From Luidia sarsii (lineage: Eukaryota; Echinodermata; Asteroidea; Paxillosida; Luidiidae): DNA of 64,000 nucleotides. The DNA lies in the NCBI GenBank assembly GCA_949987565.1, contig OX465111.1, positions 1,087,001 through 1,151,000 of the forward strand, given 5' to 3'. Below are positions 42,701-46,695 of this stretch, one piece after another (position 1 is the first letter of the stretch; every line of letters starts with the position of its first letter). Made by a program: the position numbers and the translations under genes. The notes below the pieces were generated by a model. The model saw only the letters and a list, made by a program, of their open reading frames with translations, made no database searches and was not told the origin of the DNA.

Positions 42701-42723
42701 CGTACGTGGAGGAGATTGAATGA
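3493..42723 (+). CDS. vav: Vav-family Rho/Rac guanine-nucleotide exchange factor (22 coding exons)
   Basis: Joined in phase, 22 exons give 919 residues, close to the usual 840-880 for Vav. Domains: calponin homology about 1-125; acidic region with Tyr147, Tyr166 and Tyr177 in acidic contexts, matching the three autoinhibitory tyrosines of mammalian Vav; DH/RhoGEF about 200-385 ([24 protein letters not shown]); PH about 405-525; C1 zinc finger about 541-590; SH3 about 620-661; SH2 from Trp694 with the phosphotyrosine Arg719 in YLVRDS; C-terminal SH3 about 850-919. Family knowledge: Vav binds phosphotyrosine through SH2, is phosphorylated in the acidic loop, and then loads GTP on Rac/Rho at the membrane. 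Oddities are a poly-Q then poly-A linker between SH2 and the last SH3, and minisatellite-filled introns. The start has a good context (A at -3, G at +4). Assignment to Vav is firm; invertebrates normally have one vav, so I give no paralogue number. Confidence 0.96.
3808..4046. mobile_element. Foldback/MITE element with about 100-bp inverted arms
   Basis: The left arm (CTAGTCCGAGTAACTTGGAC onward) is matched by the reverse complement of the right arm, which ends CCAAGTTACTGGGACTAG. Both arms share AAATTTGGAATTTGG and GGTCGGGTGAC. The flanks GCCTATCC and GCCTACCC may be an 8-bp target duplication with one mismatch. It has no coding capacity. Confidence 0.75.
4048..4462. mobile_element. Second foldback element with about 65-bp inverted arms
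   Basis: CCCCAAGAACTGTGGGGTCC near 4056 is mirrored by GGACCCCGCAGTTCTTGGGG near 4432-4451, and the match runs on through the CCGCTGCTCTCCCTA block and the CACAGATAACCA block. The 3808-4046 element appears to have inserted at its left end. Confidence 0.7.
4544..4620. mobile_element. Small palindromic MITE
   Basis: GTCCGCACTGGACTTA and TAAGTCCAGTGCGGAC are perfect inverted arms around an AT-rich centre. A related half-arm (TCCAATCCGGACACG) follows at about 4728. Confidence 0.65.
5011..5080. mobile_element. Short palindromic MITE of the GAGTAACTTGG family
   Basis: AGTAACTTGGTCCTTACAAT and ATTGTAAGGTCCAAGTTACT form inverted arms with one mismatch around a T-run. It begins with the same GTCCGAGTAACTTGG end as the 3808-4046 element, so the two are related. 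Confidence 0.7.
5740..5960. repeat. Fragment of the GACACCATGT foldback family
   Basis: Contains GGTTTGCGATGACACCATGT, the terminal signature shared with the foldbacks at 28285-28575, 39600-40560 and 44246-44600. Only part of the element is seen here. Confidence 0.5.
6487..6590 (+). mobile_element. tRNA-derived SINE (TAGCTCAG/GGTTCAAGTCCC family)
   Basis: tRNA-like head with A box (GATAGCTCAGATAAAAGAGC), anticodon-arm remnant and B box (GGGTTCAAGTCCCGG), followed by the family tail AGTTTTCTTTGCCAATTTTT. Better copies fold as a cloverleaf with CTGGAT/GTCCAG acceptor ends and a CTGGT-ACGCAAA-ACCAG anticodon arm (GCA in anticodon position). A second B-box fragment lies at about 6738-6765. Confidence 0.8.
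7968..8420. mobile_element. GATTCAAATCGCGATC-type MITE cluster
   Basis: Inverted repeats of AATCACGATTCAAA / TTTGAATCGCGATT type, with arms ending in a CCACTAC motif. The 8205-8310 part is the reverse complement of 32534-32695 (TGAAAAAGTCTCACTCTTAG against AGAGTGAGACTTTTTTCAAA), which shows a dispersed family. Confidence 0.7.
9060..9690. repeat. Dense TACATG/CATGTA repeat block
   Basis: Dozens of short self-complementary runs of TACATGTACATG type. All six frames are loosely open here and give C/T/M/Y/V-rich nonsense peptides. Similar shorter blocks occur at 12225-12270, 12770-12800, 13070-13146, 14540-15010, 15270-15700 and 15965-16000. Confidence 0.85.
10133..10229. repeat. Near-perfect 97-bp hairpin of the dispersed GGTCCTGCTAGGATC repeat
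   Basis: 47-bp arms with one mismatch around a 3-base loop (TTG). The core arm reads GCCTGACGTTTCCATCCTGG then CAGGACCTTTCT. Single arms recur about 20 times in the window (5975, 10255, 10850, 15755, 16605, 23840, 46290, 46380, 50410, 50540, 50575, 51248, 53850, 62700, 63740 and others) in both orientations, often with TTAGTCAGTAAGCAGTTTGC beside them. It looks like a MITE family or its debris. Confidence 0.8.
11727..11862. mobile_element. Palindromic MITE (GATTTCAC...ATCGTAAGTTG family)
   Basis: The ends (TCGATTTCACTAAACTCGTC and TTTTGTGAAATCCAGCC) are roughly complementary around ACGATGGGTTATCCATCGTA. Copies occur at about 15486-15616 and 55685-55840. Confidence 0.6.
13826..13864. repeat. 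Perfect hairpin, 17-bp arms
   Basis: CCTTGCTCTATGGTCAG and CTGACCATAGAGCAAGG are exact reverse complements with loop GATTA. It lies in vav intron 1. Confidence 0.85.
15486..15616. mobile_element. Palindromic MITE, second copy
   Basis: Shares CGACGGGTTATCCATTCCAT, ATCGTA.GTTGAGTTACGATG and the TTCGTGAAATCAGCCC end with the 11727-11862 copy. Confidence 0.55.
15725..15850. repeat. Hairpin pair of the GGTCCTGCTAGGATC repeat
   Basis: Two arms in opposite orientation (GGATCCTAGCAGGCCCTTTC and GGTAGGATCGAAACGTCAGG) around an internal GTCAGAATTTCTGCC. It is preceded by a T-run at 15724-15738. Confidence 0.6.
16865..16981 (+). CDS. vav: vav exon 2 (CH domain, middle)
   Basis: 39 codons between CCTCCGCAG and GTAACTATT, phase 0-0. 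It encodes [20 protein letters not shown] and FDVTDFGQ, the conserved central CH helices of Vav. Confidence 0.95.
16982..18804 (+). other. vav intron 2 (1.8 kb)
   Basis: No exon or clear full-length repeat. Short TACATG runs occur at 17120-17140 and 17770-17785, and a partial hairpin-repeat arm (GATCCTAGGGGGACCTGTCTC) lies near 18437. Confidence 0.6.
18805..18863 (+). CDS. vav: vav exon 3 (end of CH domain)
   Basis: 59 nt between GCCGGTAG and GTAAGTAC. It encodes [19 protein letters not shown] and leaves two bases (CC) that are completed to Pro by exon 4. It matches the last CH helix of Vav. Confidence 0.92.
19346..20584. mobile_element. Non-autonomous hAT-type DNA transposon, 1239 bp, with 8-bp TSD
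   Basis: Perfect 14-bp terminal inverted repeats TAAGGCTGTTGTCG...CGACAACAGCCTTA are flanked on both sides by CTAAATAC (19338-19345 and 20585-20592), an exact 8-bp target duplication. The end TAAGG fits the hAT YARNG rule. The subterminal regions are crowded with TTGTCGACATGTCG and TGTCGCGACA motifs, typical of transposase-binding repeats. The internal reading frames show no transposase features. It lies in vav intron 3. Confidence 0.88.
20708..20782 (+). CDS. vav: vav exon 4 (acidic region, first Tyr)
   Basis: 75 nt between GATTTCAG and GTGAGTAG. It encodes [20 protein letters not shown] and EDLA, placing Tyr147 in an acidic DEEDIY context equivalent to the first regulatory tyrosine of Vav. 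It ends with GA, completed to Asp by exon 5. Confidence 0.93.
20859..21234. repeat. 34-bp minisatellite, about 11 copies
   Basis: Unit GATGAGTTGTGGCACATTGT + GGATGTGCTTTGTA, 34 bp, repeated at 20894, 20928, 20962 and so on to 21200, with a degenerate first unit at 20859. It fills most of vav intron 4, starting 76 bp after the donor. The long minus-strand frame (NVPQLI-type repeat) is not a gene. Confidence 0.92.
21319..21448 (+). CDS. vav: vav exon 5 (acidic region, second and third Tyr)
   Basis: 130 nt between CCTTTCAG and GTAGGTCT. It encodes [20 protein letters not shown] then [11 protein letters not shown]. Tyr166 and Tyr177 sit in acidic contexts like the two downstream autoinhibitory tyrosines of Vav; AIYDDL is the closest match to the main switch tyrosine. 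Confidence 0.95.
21543..21650 (+). mobile_element. tRNA-derived SINE copy
   Basis: GGATGGTAAGAGCGCTGGTACGCAAAAC.. followed by B box AGGTTCAAGTCCCGGTCCAG and the tail TTTTCTTTGCCAATTTTTCA. It lies in vav intron 5, just upstream of the array made from the same family. Confidence 0.75.
21846..22436 (+). repeat. SINE-derived tandem array, about 75-bp unit, about 8 copies
   Basis: Each unit reads AAGACTAGTTGACTATTAGG, GAAGGCCACCATCTAAGGGC, TGGATAGCTCAGATGG(T)A and GAGCACTGGTGTGCC. It thus joins the SINE leader to the tRNA A-box half only; the B box is missing. It lies in vav intron 5, plus orientation. The same unit is tandem in minus orientation at 36660-37310. Confidence 0.92.
22598..22681 (+). 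CDS. vav: vav exon 6 (start of DH domain)
   Basis: 28 codons between CCGCTGCAG and GTAAGTCA, phase 0-0. It encodes [20 protein letters not shown], the first conserved helix (CR1) of the RhoGEF domain. Confidence 0.95.
22828..22998. mobile_element. Short hAT-like MITE, 171 bp
   Basis: Terminal inverted repeats CAGTGTTGTAG...CTACAACACTG are flanked by CCCCTCAG and CCCCACAG (7 of 8 match), as expected for an aged 8-bp hAT duplication. The interior is GAGACCGAGACC-type repeat. It lies in vav intron 6. Confidence 0.75.
23118..23196. repeat. T-rich tract
   Basis: Long interrupted T-runs within vav intron 6; could be the reverse complement of a poly-A tail, but no retroelement body is recognisable beside it. 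Confidence 0.7.
23460..23750 (+). CDS. vav: vav exon 7 (DH domain core)
   Basis: 97 codons between CTTCCCAG and GTCGGATT. It encodes [20 protein letters not shown] and [20 protein letters not shown], the middle DH helices. The donor GTCGGA is weak at +3, but the reading joins in phase with exon 8 and the frame matches Vav across the junction. Confidence 0.93.
23795..23925. repeat. Dispersed hairpin-repeat arm with flank
   Basis: GCAAACTGCTTACTGACTTA, then GGGCCTGACGTTCCGATCCT and AGCAGGACCTTTCTCAAAGG, followed by CAGAGTGACAAGGACAAAAC. This is a fairly long copy of the family described at 10133-10229, in vav intron 7. Confidence 0.65.
24637..24732 (+). CDS. vav: vav exon 8 (DH conserved region 3)
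   Basis: 32 codons between ATGTTTAG and GTGAGTCA. It encodes [20 protein letters not shown], the most conserved DH segment, which contacts the GTPase switch regions. This peptide alone identifies a Vav-type GEF. Confidence 0.96.
24750..25290. repeat. GGGTGTTCTAT minisatellite (about 12/24-bp units)
   Basis: Tandem GGGTGTTCTATGGGTGTCAT / TTGGGTGTT units starting about 20 bases after the exon 8 donor and filling most of vav intron 8. The plus strand is G/T-rich. Three plus-strand frames stay open as GVLWV-type repeats and are not genes. Confidence 0.92.
25406..25477 (+). CDS. vav: vav exon 9 (DH domain)
   Basis: 24 codons between GGATGCAG and GTAAAACC. It encodes [20 protein letters not shown], which directly follows the LLLR of exon 8 as in other Vav proteins. 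Confidence 0.95.
25792..25865 (+). CDS. vav: vav exon 10 (end of DH, DH-PH linker)
   Basis: 74 nt between CTCTTGCAG and GTAACTGG. It encodes [20 protein letters not shown] and DIEK; AG is completed to Ser by exon 11. Confidence 0.94.
26058..26144 (+). CDS. vav: vav exon 11 (start of PH domain)
   Basis: 87 nt between TCCGTTGCAG and GTGAGAGG. It encodes [20 protein letters not shown] and LKLKFAKK, the first PH strands. Confidence 0.94.
26578..27869. mobile_element. Non-autonomous hAT-type DNA transposon, 1292 bp, with 8-bp TSD
   Basis: Ends CAGTGTTATAGCTA...TAGCTATAACACTG (14 bp inverted) are flanked by GACACAGA at 26570-26577 and 27870-27877, an exact 8-bp target duplication. CAGTG fits the hAT end rule. 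Just inside, GGTGGACGG near the left end and CCGTCCACC near the right end extend the inverted homology. The interior has a roughly 110-codon minus frame with no recognised domain, so no transposase. It is inserted in vav intron 11 inside older GAGTC-rich sequence (26230-26350 and 27890-28020). Confidence 0.88.
28061..28133 (+). CDS. vav: vav exon 12 (PH domain)
   Basis: 73 nt after a strong T-tract and CACAG, before GTAAAAAA. It encodes [20 protein letters not shown] then [15 protein letters not shown] sequence is the typical third to fourth PH strand region of Vav. Confidence 0.95.
28285..28575. mobile_element. Foldback element, GACACCATGT family
   Basis: The outer ends GTTTGCGGTGACACCATGT and the GCATGGTGTTACCGCAAACC block are inverted, and nested inner hairpins pair AGCCACACTCCTTCTCGAAA with its complement. 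It lies in vav intron 12 and has no coding capacity. Confidence 0.75.
29046..29870 (-). repeat. SINE-derived satellite, 49-bp unit, about 16 copies
   Basis: Unit CGAATGACTTGAACCCGAGA + CCTCAGCCTTAACGTACCAG + CGCTCTTAC. Read on the minus strand it holds the SINE B box (GGGTTCAAGT), anticodon region and the end of the A box. At the right edge the array runs into a normal head (CACCTGAGCTACATGTATCC), showing its origin from a tRNA-like SINE. It lies in vav intron 12. Confidence 0.93.
29880..31850. other. Rest of vav intron 12, no gene seen
   Basis: Ordinary AT-rich sequence with homopolymers (C then A runs at 30376-30402) and short T-tracts. No exon with recognisable similarity was found. Confidence 0.6.
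31850..32060 (-). mobile_element. tRNA-derived SINE plus one extra tandem unit, minus orientation
   Basis: GGCAAAGAAAACTTTGACTG (reverse of the tail), B box GAACCCGAGACCTC, A box TCTTCCATCTGAGCTATCC, then two copies of the CTTAGATGGTGGCCTTCCCT...TAGTCTTTG leader. This shows an early two-unit stage of the 75-bp array. Confidence 0.82.
32395..32481 (+). CDS. vav: vav exon 13 (PH domain)
   Basis: 29 codons between CTGCTAG and GTGAGTGA. It encodes [20 protein letters not shown] and [10 protein letters not shown] strands 5-6. Confidence 0.95.
32534..32695. mobile_element. GATTTGAATCGCGATT-type MITE
   Basis: Contains GCGATTATTTGGATCGCGAT and GGGATTTGAATCGCGATTTG, matching the reverse complement of the intron 1 cluster at 8205-8310. 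It lies in vav intron 13. Confidence 0.7.
32757..32990. repeat. TCTGTA hexanucleotide array
   Basis: About 36 tandem TCTGTA units interrupted by TCTGATCTG and TCTGTGTATATCTG phase breaks, ending 16 bases before the exon 14 acceptor. It replaces the usual polypyrimidine tract region of vav intron 13. Confidence 0.93.
33007..33131 (+). CDS. vav: vav exon 14 (end of PH domain)
   Basis: 125 nt between GCCACGCAG and GTAAGTCC. It encodes [20 protein letters not shown] and [13 protein letters not shown]. The Trp in MLKWLEHI is the conserved Trp of the last PH helix. Confidence 0.95.
33165..33590. repeat. CAT/CCTC microsatellite block
   Basis: Compound array of CATCATCAT, then CTCCCCATC and CTCCTCATC units, almost pure pyrimidine with A on the plus strand. 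It starts about 34 bases after the exon 14 donor and fills vav intron 14. Long RM/RR-rich minus-strand frames are translation of the array. Confidence 0.93.
33711..33806 (+). CDS. vav: vav exon 15 (first half of C1 domain)
   Basis: 96 nt between CATTTGCAG and GTGAGCAA. It encodes [20 protein letters not shown]: the His and first CXXC pair of the C1 zinc finger, with the usual 12-residue spacing. Confidence 0.95.
33834..34080. mobile_element. Two head-to-head copies of a second tRNA-derived SINE family
   Basis: The left copy is minus (tail TTTGCCC..GATGCCTGATG, then GGCGGGATTCGAACCCGC), the right copy is plus (CGCGGGTTCGAATCCCGCCC then GAGCTGCCTGAATTTTG). Together they make a long imperfect palindrome in vav intron 15. 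A single copy is at 45360-45512. Confidence 0.82.
34168..34289 (+). CDS. vav: vav exon 16 (second half of C1 domain)
   Basis: 122 nt between AACAACAG and GTACGAAA. It encodes [20 protein letters not shown] and ESIQQC, completing the zinc ligands (C, C, H, C, C). Exons 15 and 16 thus split the C1 domain. Confidence 0.95.
34441..34622 (+). CDS. vav: vav exon 17 (first SH3 domain)
   Basis: 182 nt between TTGTTGCAG and GTAGGTCT. It encodes [25 protein letters not shown] and TGLFPAGYV, which carry the ALF/FEKDD, WW and FPAGYV hallmarks of an SH3 fold. The phase ends at 0. Confidence 0.94.
34736..34918. mobile_element. 183-bp palindromic MITE, copy 1 (Mutator-like?)
   Basis: Inverted arms of about 45 bp begin CGCAGTGGCTGTTGTTACGG. 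The flanks TTAACAAAT and TTAAAAAAT differ at one of nine bases. An almost identical 183-bp copy lies at 47168-47350. It has no coding capacity. It lies in vav intron 17. Confidence 0.85.
35226..35261 (+). CDS. vav: Candidate in-frame cassette micro-exon of vav
   Basis: 36 nt between a pyrimidine-rich tract ending TTTCCAG and a consensus donor GTAAGC. Both phases are 0, so it could be inserted between exons 17 and 18 without changing frame, adding [12 protein letters not shown] (12 Ser/Thr-rich residues) to the SH3-SH2 linker. Splice sites and phase are seen; usage is inference. It could be chance, because a 36-nt open stretch is not rare. Confidence 0.4.
35376..35968. repeat. 10-bp GAAACCATTA/GAAATCATTT array
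   Basis: About 58 degenerate 10-bp units on average, mixing AACCATTAGA, AATCATTTGA and AATCATAAGA, about 590 bp long in vav intron 17. It places an AAA run about once per 10 bp. Confidence 0.9.
36598..37312 (-). repeat. SINE-derived 75-bp tandem array, minus orientation, about 8-9 copies
   Basis: It opens with a complete SINE head (tail AAAACTTTGACTGGACCGGG, B-box region CTTGAACATGAGACCTC, A box CATCTGAGCTATCC) and continues with repeated ACCAGTGCTCTTACCATCTG / AGCTATCCAGCCCTTAGATG / GTGGCCTTCCCTAATAGTCA / ACTAGTCTTTGGCAC units. One unit (near 37095) lacks the ACCATCTGAGCTAT part. It is the same unit as 21846-22436, inverted. Confidence 0.93.
37823..37920 (+). CDS. vav: vav exon 18 (SH3-SH2 linker)
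   Basis: 98 nt between GGTTGACAG and GTAAGTCC. It encodes [20 protein letters not shown] and [14 protein letters not shown] is completed to the first SH2 Trp by exon 19. It is a polar linker with no own domain. Confidence 0.93.
37929..39000. repeat. GGGCT/GGGTT pentanucleotide array, about 1.07 kb
   Basis: About 210 tandem pentamers GGGCT, GGGTT and GGATT, starting 9 bases after the exon 18 donor. The plus (coding) strand has a GGG run every 5 bases. The long GWAGL-type frames on plus and PNPTQ-type frames on minus are only the array translated. Confidence 0.95.
39098..39154. repeat. CCCTCC polypyrimidine tract
   Basis: Near-pure C/T run (CCCTCCCTCCCTTCCTCC type) about 85 bases before the exon 19 acceptor, in vav intron 18. 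Confidence 0.85.
39240..39359 (+). CDS. vav: vav exon 19 (SH2 domain, phosphotyrosine pocket)
   Basis: 120 nt between TCTGTCAG and GTAAGGCT. It encodes [20 protein letters not shown] and [11 protein letters not shown]. Arg719 in YLVRDS is the invariant phosphotyrosine-binding Arg. Confidence 0.96.
39600..40560. mobile_element. Foldback element of the GACACCATGT family with internally amplified tandem repeats
   Basis: It opens with GGTTCTGCGGTAACACCATGT and closes with CATGGTGTCACCGCACACCC, the family ends in inverted order. The left arm contains about 17 copies of a 22-bp unit TCTTATAGAAGAGGTCTGGT+TC (39637-40016). The right arm contains about five copies of an about 80-bp unit with CAGAACCATACCTCTTCTTT and GCATACTGGCCGGAAAGTCG. 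It lies in vav intron 19. Confidence 0.88.
40641..40849 (+). CDS. vav: vav exon 20 (second half of SH2 domain)
   Basis: 209 nt between CTTTCCAAAG and GTAGGTGG. It encodes [20 protein letters not shown] and [20 protein letters not shown], the SH2 C-terminal strands and helix, ending in a Ser-rich linker. Confidence 0.96.
40870..41600. repeat. 83-bp tandem repeat, about 9 copies
   Basis: Unit AGAACTGGGAGGGGTGACTA, GTCTGAAGCAAGGCATGAGC, CTCCATCCCTATTGGTGGTA, GACTGCCAGCCAAGGCTGAC, AAAT. It starts about 25 bases after the exon 20 donor and fills most of vav intron 20; copies are over 95% alike by eye. Confidence 0.93.
41708..42015 (+). CDS. vav: vav exon 21 (poly-Q/poly-A linker and second SH3)
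   Basis: 308 nt between GTTGCAG and GTAAGCAA. It encodes a linker with VQQQQQQV, an Ala run and PSPPP, then [34 protein letters not shown] and [10 protein letters not shown] of the C-terminal SH3. The exon is strongly GC-rich compared with the others. The Gln run is coded by pure CAG repeats, so it may vary between alleles. Confidence 0.95.
42024..42545. repeat. 13-bp CCCCAAACACCCA/CCCCAAACTCCTA minisatellite
   Basis: About 40 units of 12-13 bp starting 9 bases after the exon 21 donor, filling vav intron 21. The plus strand is almost free of G and T-poor, so frames stay open (PNTHPK-type) without being genes. Confidence 0.94.
42682..42723 (+). CDS. vav: vav exon 22 (end of second SH3, stop)
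   Basis: 14 codons after [23 protein letters not shown] then TGA. FPxxYVEE is the canonical SH3 end, and Vav proteins stop just after it. Confidence 0.95.
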   Translation: MGYFPFSYVEEIE

Positions 42724-44245
42724 AGCTGCGGTCTTACGACGTCAACAGGAAGGAAGACGACCCCCTAGCCTGAGATATTTTCTAGAAACGCCGGAACCAC
42801 TCTGACTTTGAAAAAAAGAAAAAAAGACCAAAACACGCAAACAAACAAAAACTAACCCTGAGACACCTAAGCCTTTGCGGAGTTGAGACGCAGTCTTTGC
42901 GTCTTTGCAAATTTTTTTGTTTTACTTGTCAACCGGTTTGGACTTCTTGAATGAGGATCGTTCATTTGGATGCCTGTCTGAAGCCCTTGCATACCCAACC
43001 CCACCATTCCCTTTGGCATCTTCAAAGGAAACAGAGTCCGCTCATCATGGGATTATCTGCCCGATGTACGGATAGATAACCCTCCCCCTCTTCTGGACCG
43101 CTTCCGTTCGACCGTCCCTCAACTCCGCGACGGGTCCTTCCTTCATGGAGCCGGGCTGCGATCGAAGCGCCTTTGACTTGACGGGTTTCCTCACCCCGTT
43201 GGGATGTCTTCAAGCGCTCGGCTGTACCCTCTGCGCATCACAGGTCGCCTCGCGGGAACGGCAAGACAACCAAGCCGGCGACGGACTTCCCCTCTGAGTT
43301 TGTTTGTTGGGATGGAGCAACAGAATGAGGGCTGGAAGGTCTTGCGCGGCGGAAGGACAACGCGAGAAGCCGTGTCAGTGTCTGTTTTCAACGCTTTCTG
43401 GGCAATGAGTCTGGCTCTCGGACAAAGCTTGGTGACCCAACGTTTGAAGGTCAGCGTTGCACTCTGTCCGTCTGTCGTCAGACTACTGGACTCCAGACCG
43501 ACGAATGGTGCTTGACAGTGCCTTCTGCGGACCGTTGAAAGCGCGTCAGAGCTTGCCAAGTCTCACGCCACTAGGCCACTTCTGTGTGCCGTTCTGTGTG
43601 CTGTGTGCCGTTCGTTTGCGAAAGAGCTCGCACGCACGGTGTCTCCTCCAAACACTCCCGCATTACATGCGCTGCATTTTTTTTTTTACGAAAGACTGTC
43701 CCATTTTACGCCTCAGAGCATTTCAAGTTGCCTCCGGAACCTCTTCCCCGTCATCTGAGATCTCACAACCTCTCCAGGCAGCAGTTTCTAAGCAATATGG
43801 CAGTGTTCTTCTCCCACGCTGTCGAAAGCACGCTCACCAAAGTGTCGGCTCACCAAAGTATCGTAGAGTATTTTTGCTCGCTGAAGTTTTCTTTGCGTCT
43901 CCCTGCAATACTTCCGTTCCCATGGCTTTTTAACGCTCGATGCCAGAAATGTGGGATTTTGCCTCGTTTTGTTGTTGTGGTTGTCTCTGTGCATTCCCCT
44001 TCTGGTGCCTTTTCTGCGCATGGATGCGAGTGCCTGTATAGCCTCTCCTCTGCTTGTGGGCGGGGCCTGGCTAAACCCCGCCCACCCACCCCAGCCCATC
44101 CCACCTAGTGAAATACGGCTCGTCACATTGACACGCACAGCAGGGATTCCATCTTGTCCTCCAATGGTGCCCCAAGCCCCACAATGCAGCACCCTGCCAC
44201 ACGGACGTTGCCTTGTAGACCTTCCTGTAGCCAGATAAAACTTGC

Positions 44246-44600
44246 ATGGTGGAAGGTTTGGTGGAAATACTAAGTGGAAGGTTAGCGGTGACACCATGTA
44301 GGCCTATCTCTTCTCTTTCAAGAAGTGTGGCTCTAAAAAGAGCCGGTAACTCAACGTTTTGGGTAGTGCGTGCGGGTGGGAAGATCCTGCACGCTCCAGT
44401 GGCCGTACTAGGTGGGAAAGATTCTCCACGTCCCAGCGCTTTCACCAGGCTTAAATACACTGATGATAGTTGGAATCCAGCAATCTCCTGATGACACACT
44501 ACGCAAAACATTGAGTTACCGCCTCTTCTCAGAGCCACACTCCTTCTTGAAAGAGAAGCGCTACACGGTGTCACCGCAAACCTTCCACTTCCTGACAAGA
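44246..44600. mobile_element. Foldback element, GACACCATGT family, complete copy
   Basis: The left arm (GGTTAGCGGTGACACCATGT, CTTTCAAGAAGTGTGGCTCT, GAGCCGGTAACTCAACGTTT) is mirrored by the right arm (AACATTGAGTTACCGCCTCT, AGAGCCACACTCCTTCTTGA, CGGTGTCACCGCAAACCTTC). Arms are about 120 bp with a unique GC-rich centre. It has no coding capacity. Confidence 0.85.
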
Positions 44601-45359
44601 ACCACACCCCGTGCGCATCTAGAACATGCGCGACAAACTCAGCAAGAGGGGGCTGTCGGTTCTCGTCCGTGCCACACACAACGAGTGCGAGTGGTGCTTT
44701 GGTCTCTCAACACGGTCCCGCTTGGTAATACCGGGCTGCATGTGAGCTTGCTGACCACAATCGAGAGCCACTCGATTTGAATGGAACACAGGTTGCCATA
44801 CTTGATCCACAATTCTTTGTGTGTGTGAGGAACATTTGAATGTTTCAACGACCAGTGACTTTATTTTTAGCAAAATGCAGGCTAAGACTTAGAAATCATT
44901 GCACGTGATTAATTTTCTTAAGAAAAGACAACGAAATGAATAGGTTTGGAATGAAATGTACCGAACTGTTTATATTTATCTTATTAATGTGATATCATCT
45001 ACTGTGCACAATCTGTTAAGCAGAAAGAATTGTTAATTAGTTCTTCTTCTTTTTTATGATTTGTTTTCCATTTGTACATTGGAAACATGGTGCAGAACTA
45101 TGCATAGTGTCGTTGACAAATTGTCAATTCCATTTTTTTTTTTTTTTAGGGGGGTGGGGTGAAGACAGTTGAAGACACAGGCCAACCCTGTCGACGTTGT
45201 ACTTATATACCAAGTGTTCAGAATTGTTACATTTCCAGACTTGTTCTTCCATACCTTAGACAAAGTAGCCGCAACGATTTCTCCCAAAGATCACAGCATA
45301 GTCATCACAATAGATATGATGTAAATACGATGTTTGCGTTGAGGAGAATGTAATTCAAT

Positions 45360-45512
45360 GAGGGTTTGCCCTGCTCGACGTGATAAGCACTGAGTGCTCA
45401 GTGCTTTGCCCGATGCCTGATGAAACAAATTCAGGCAGCTCGGGCGGGATTCGAACCCGCAACTCCTGCTTTCTAATGCAGACGTCTTAACCACTTGAGC
45501 ATCGAGCTGGTT
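45360..45512 (-). mobile_element. Second-family tRNA-derived SINE
   Basis: Read on the minus strand: AGCTCGATGCTCAAGTGGTT, AAGACGTCTGCATTAGAAAG, CAGGAGTTGCGGGTTCGAAT, CCCGCCCGAGCTGCC, a near-complete tRNA-like cloverleaf, then the family tail CTGAATTTGTTTCATCAGGC. It is flanked by two copies of GTTTgCGTTGAGGAGAAT (45330 and 45583). Confidence 0.8.
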
Positions 45513-45954
45513 GAGGCCGTGTGGCGGATTTGAATAACGTATAGCGGCGGGTATCGCGTTGCGTCATAGATATAACATGATGTTTACGTTGAGGAGAATT
45601 GTAAGTCATTAGAATGCTGACTATGCCGTGACATGTCCAATACTTCCAAGGTGTTTGACCTTGACTTGGTGCCGCTACAAAGGATGTCCACACTTTACAG
45701 CACCTTAACAATGTGGCCTTAAGGGGACTCTAGTTAAGTACGGCCACTCACCATTCCTAGGCCACCACTCAAGTATTATGTACATTTCAGTTTGTATACA
45801 AGCCACTCCACACAGATATACTGGAACACGCCATCTTGCAAATCTTTCCAATGCAAAAAAAAGGCTTTTAGAAACACTTTGTTAATCTTGTTTCCTCACA
45901 ATGTAATTTTATTTTTTAATAAATTTGGGAACTAGTGATCCCGAAGTCAGTAGA

Positions 45955-45989
45955 TAACATCCATTGATGTACAACATCAATGGATGTTA
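45955..45989. repeat. Perfect hairpin, 16-bp arms
   Basis: TAACATCCATTGATGT and ACATCAATGGATGTTA with loop ACA. It lies 32 bases after an AATAAA at 45918. It might mark a vav transcript end, but this is only position. Confidence 0.8.
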
Positions 45990-46282
45990 ACGCAAGACTC
46001 CTTTTGAAGAGACGTTTTACTCCGAGCAGATAAACATGGAAGTATACTGTGATAAAGTTGTACATTTATAGATACCAAAAGGGTTTTCTAGAATATTTTT
46101 GATGAACTGATTACCAGGCTGTACAAAGAAAGAAGTAAGATATACGCGGATTTTAAAATGAGAGATGAGCATAACTGGAGTTTTAAGTGATTGGTGTAAA
46201 CTTAACCCAAGAGGGATACTGCAATCCAAATTCCATGCAAATATTTGAATCTGTTATAATTTTATATATATTTTTTTTCTTC

Positions 46283-46475
46283 TATCAAAAATTAGGAGGG
46301 CCTGATGTTTCTATCCTAACAGGACCTTTTCTCAAAGGCAGAGAAAATCGATTTATGTTTTTGCCGTCGTCATTCAGCCTTTGAGAAAGGTCCCGCTAGG
46401 ATCAAAACGTCAGCGCCACCTGATTTTTGGATATTTGCATTTCGGTCATGTTAGTCAGTAAGCAGTTTGCAATAG
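46283..46475. repeat. Hairpin-repeat pair
   Basis: Two arms of the GGTCCTGCTAGGATC family in opposite orientation (GGCCTGATGTTTCTATCCTA and GAAAGGTCCCGCTAGGATCA) ending with TTAGTCAGTAAGCAGTTTGC. Confidence 0.65.
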
Positions 46476-46599
46476 CCCAATTACCCATATGATATGCAAC
46501 GTCAATATCTAATCATTATTGCAATTTTTTCAGTTGAAGTAGCCGCCATTTAAAGAAGTCAAACTAATCAAGGAAAAACTGACTGGGAACCTTTGAACA

Positions 46600-46695
46600 A
46601 TTTTGGAAAATGGCCAAGAAAACTTTGACTGGACCTGGGACTTGAGCATGAGACCTCTGTACCAGCGCTCTTACCATCTGAGCTATCCACAGCTC
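46600..46695 (-). mobile_element. tRNA-derived SINE, degenerate copy
   Basis: TGGCCAAGAAAACTTTGACT, GGGACTTGAGCATGAGACCT and CTCTTACCATCTGAGCTATC are the tail, B-box and A-box parts in minus orientation. Confidence 0.75.

Noticed and set aside
45434..45505. Functional tRNA gene on the minus strand
   Set aside because: It folds roughly as a cloverleaf, but the anticodon stem is imperfect and the same head plus a fixed tail recurs at 33834-34080, which marks a SINE.
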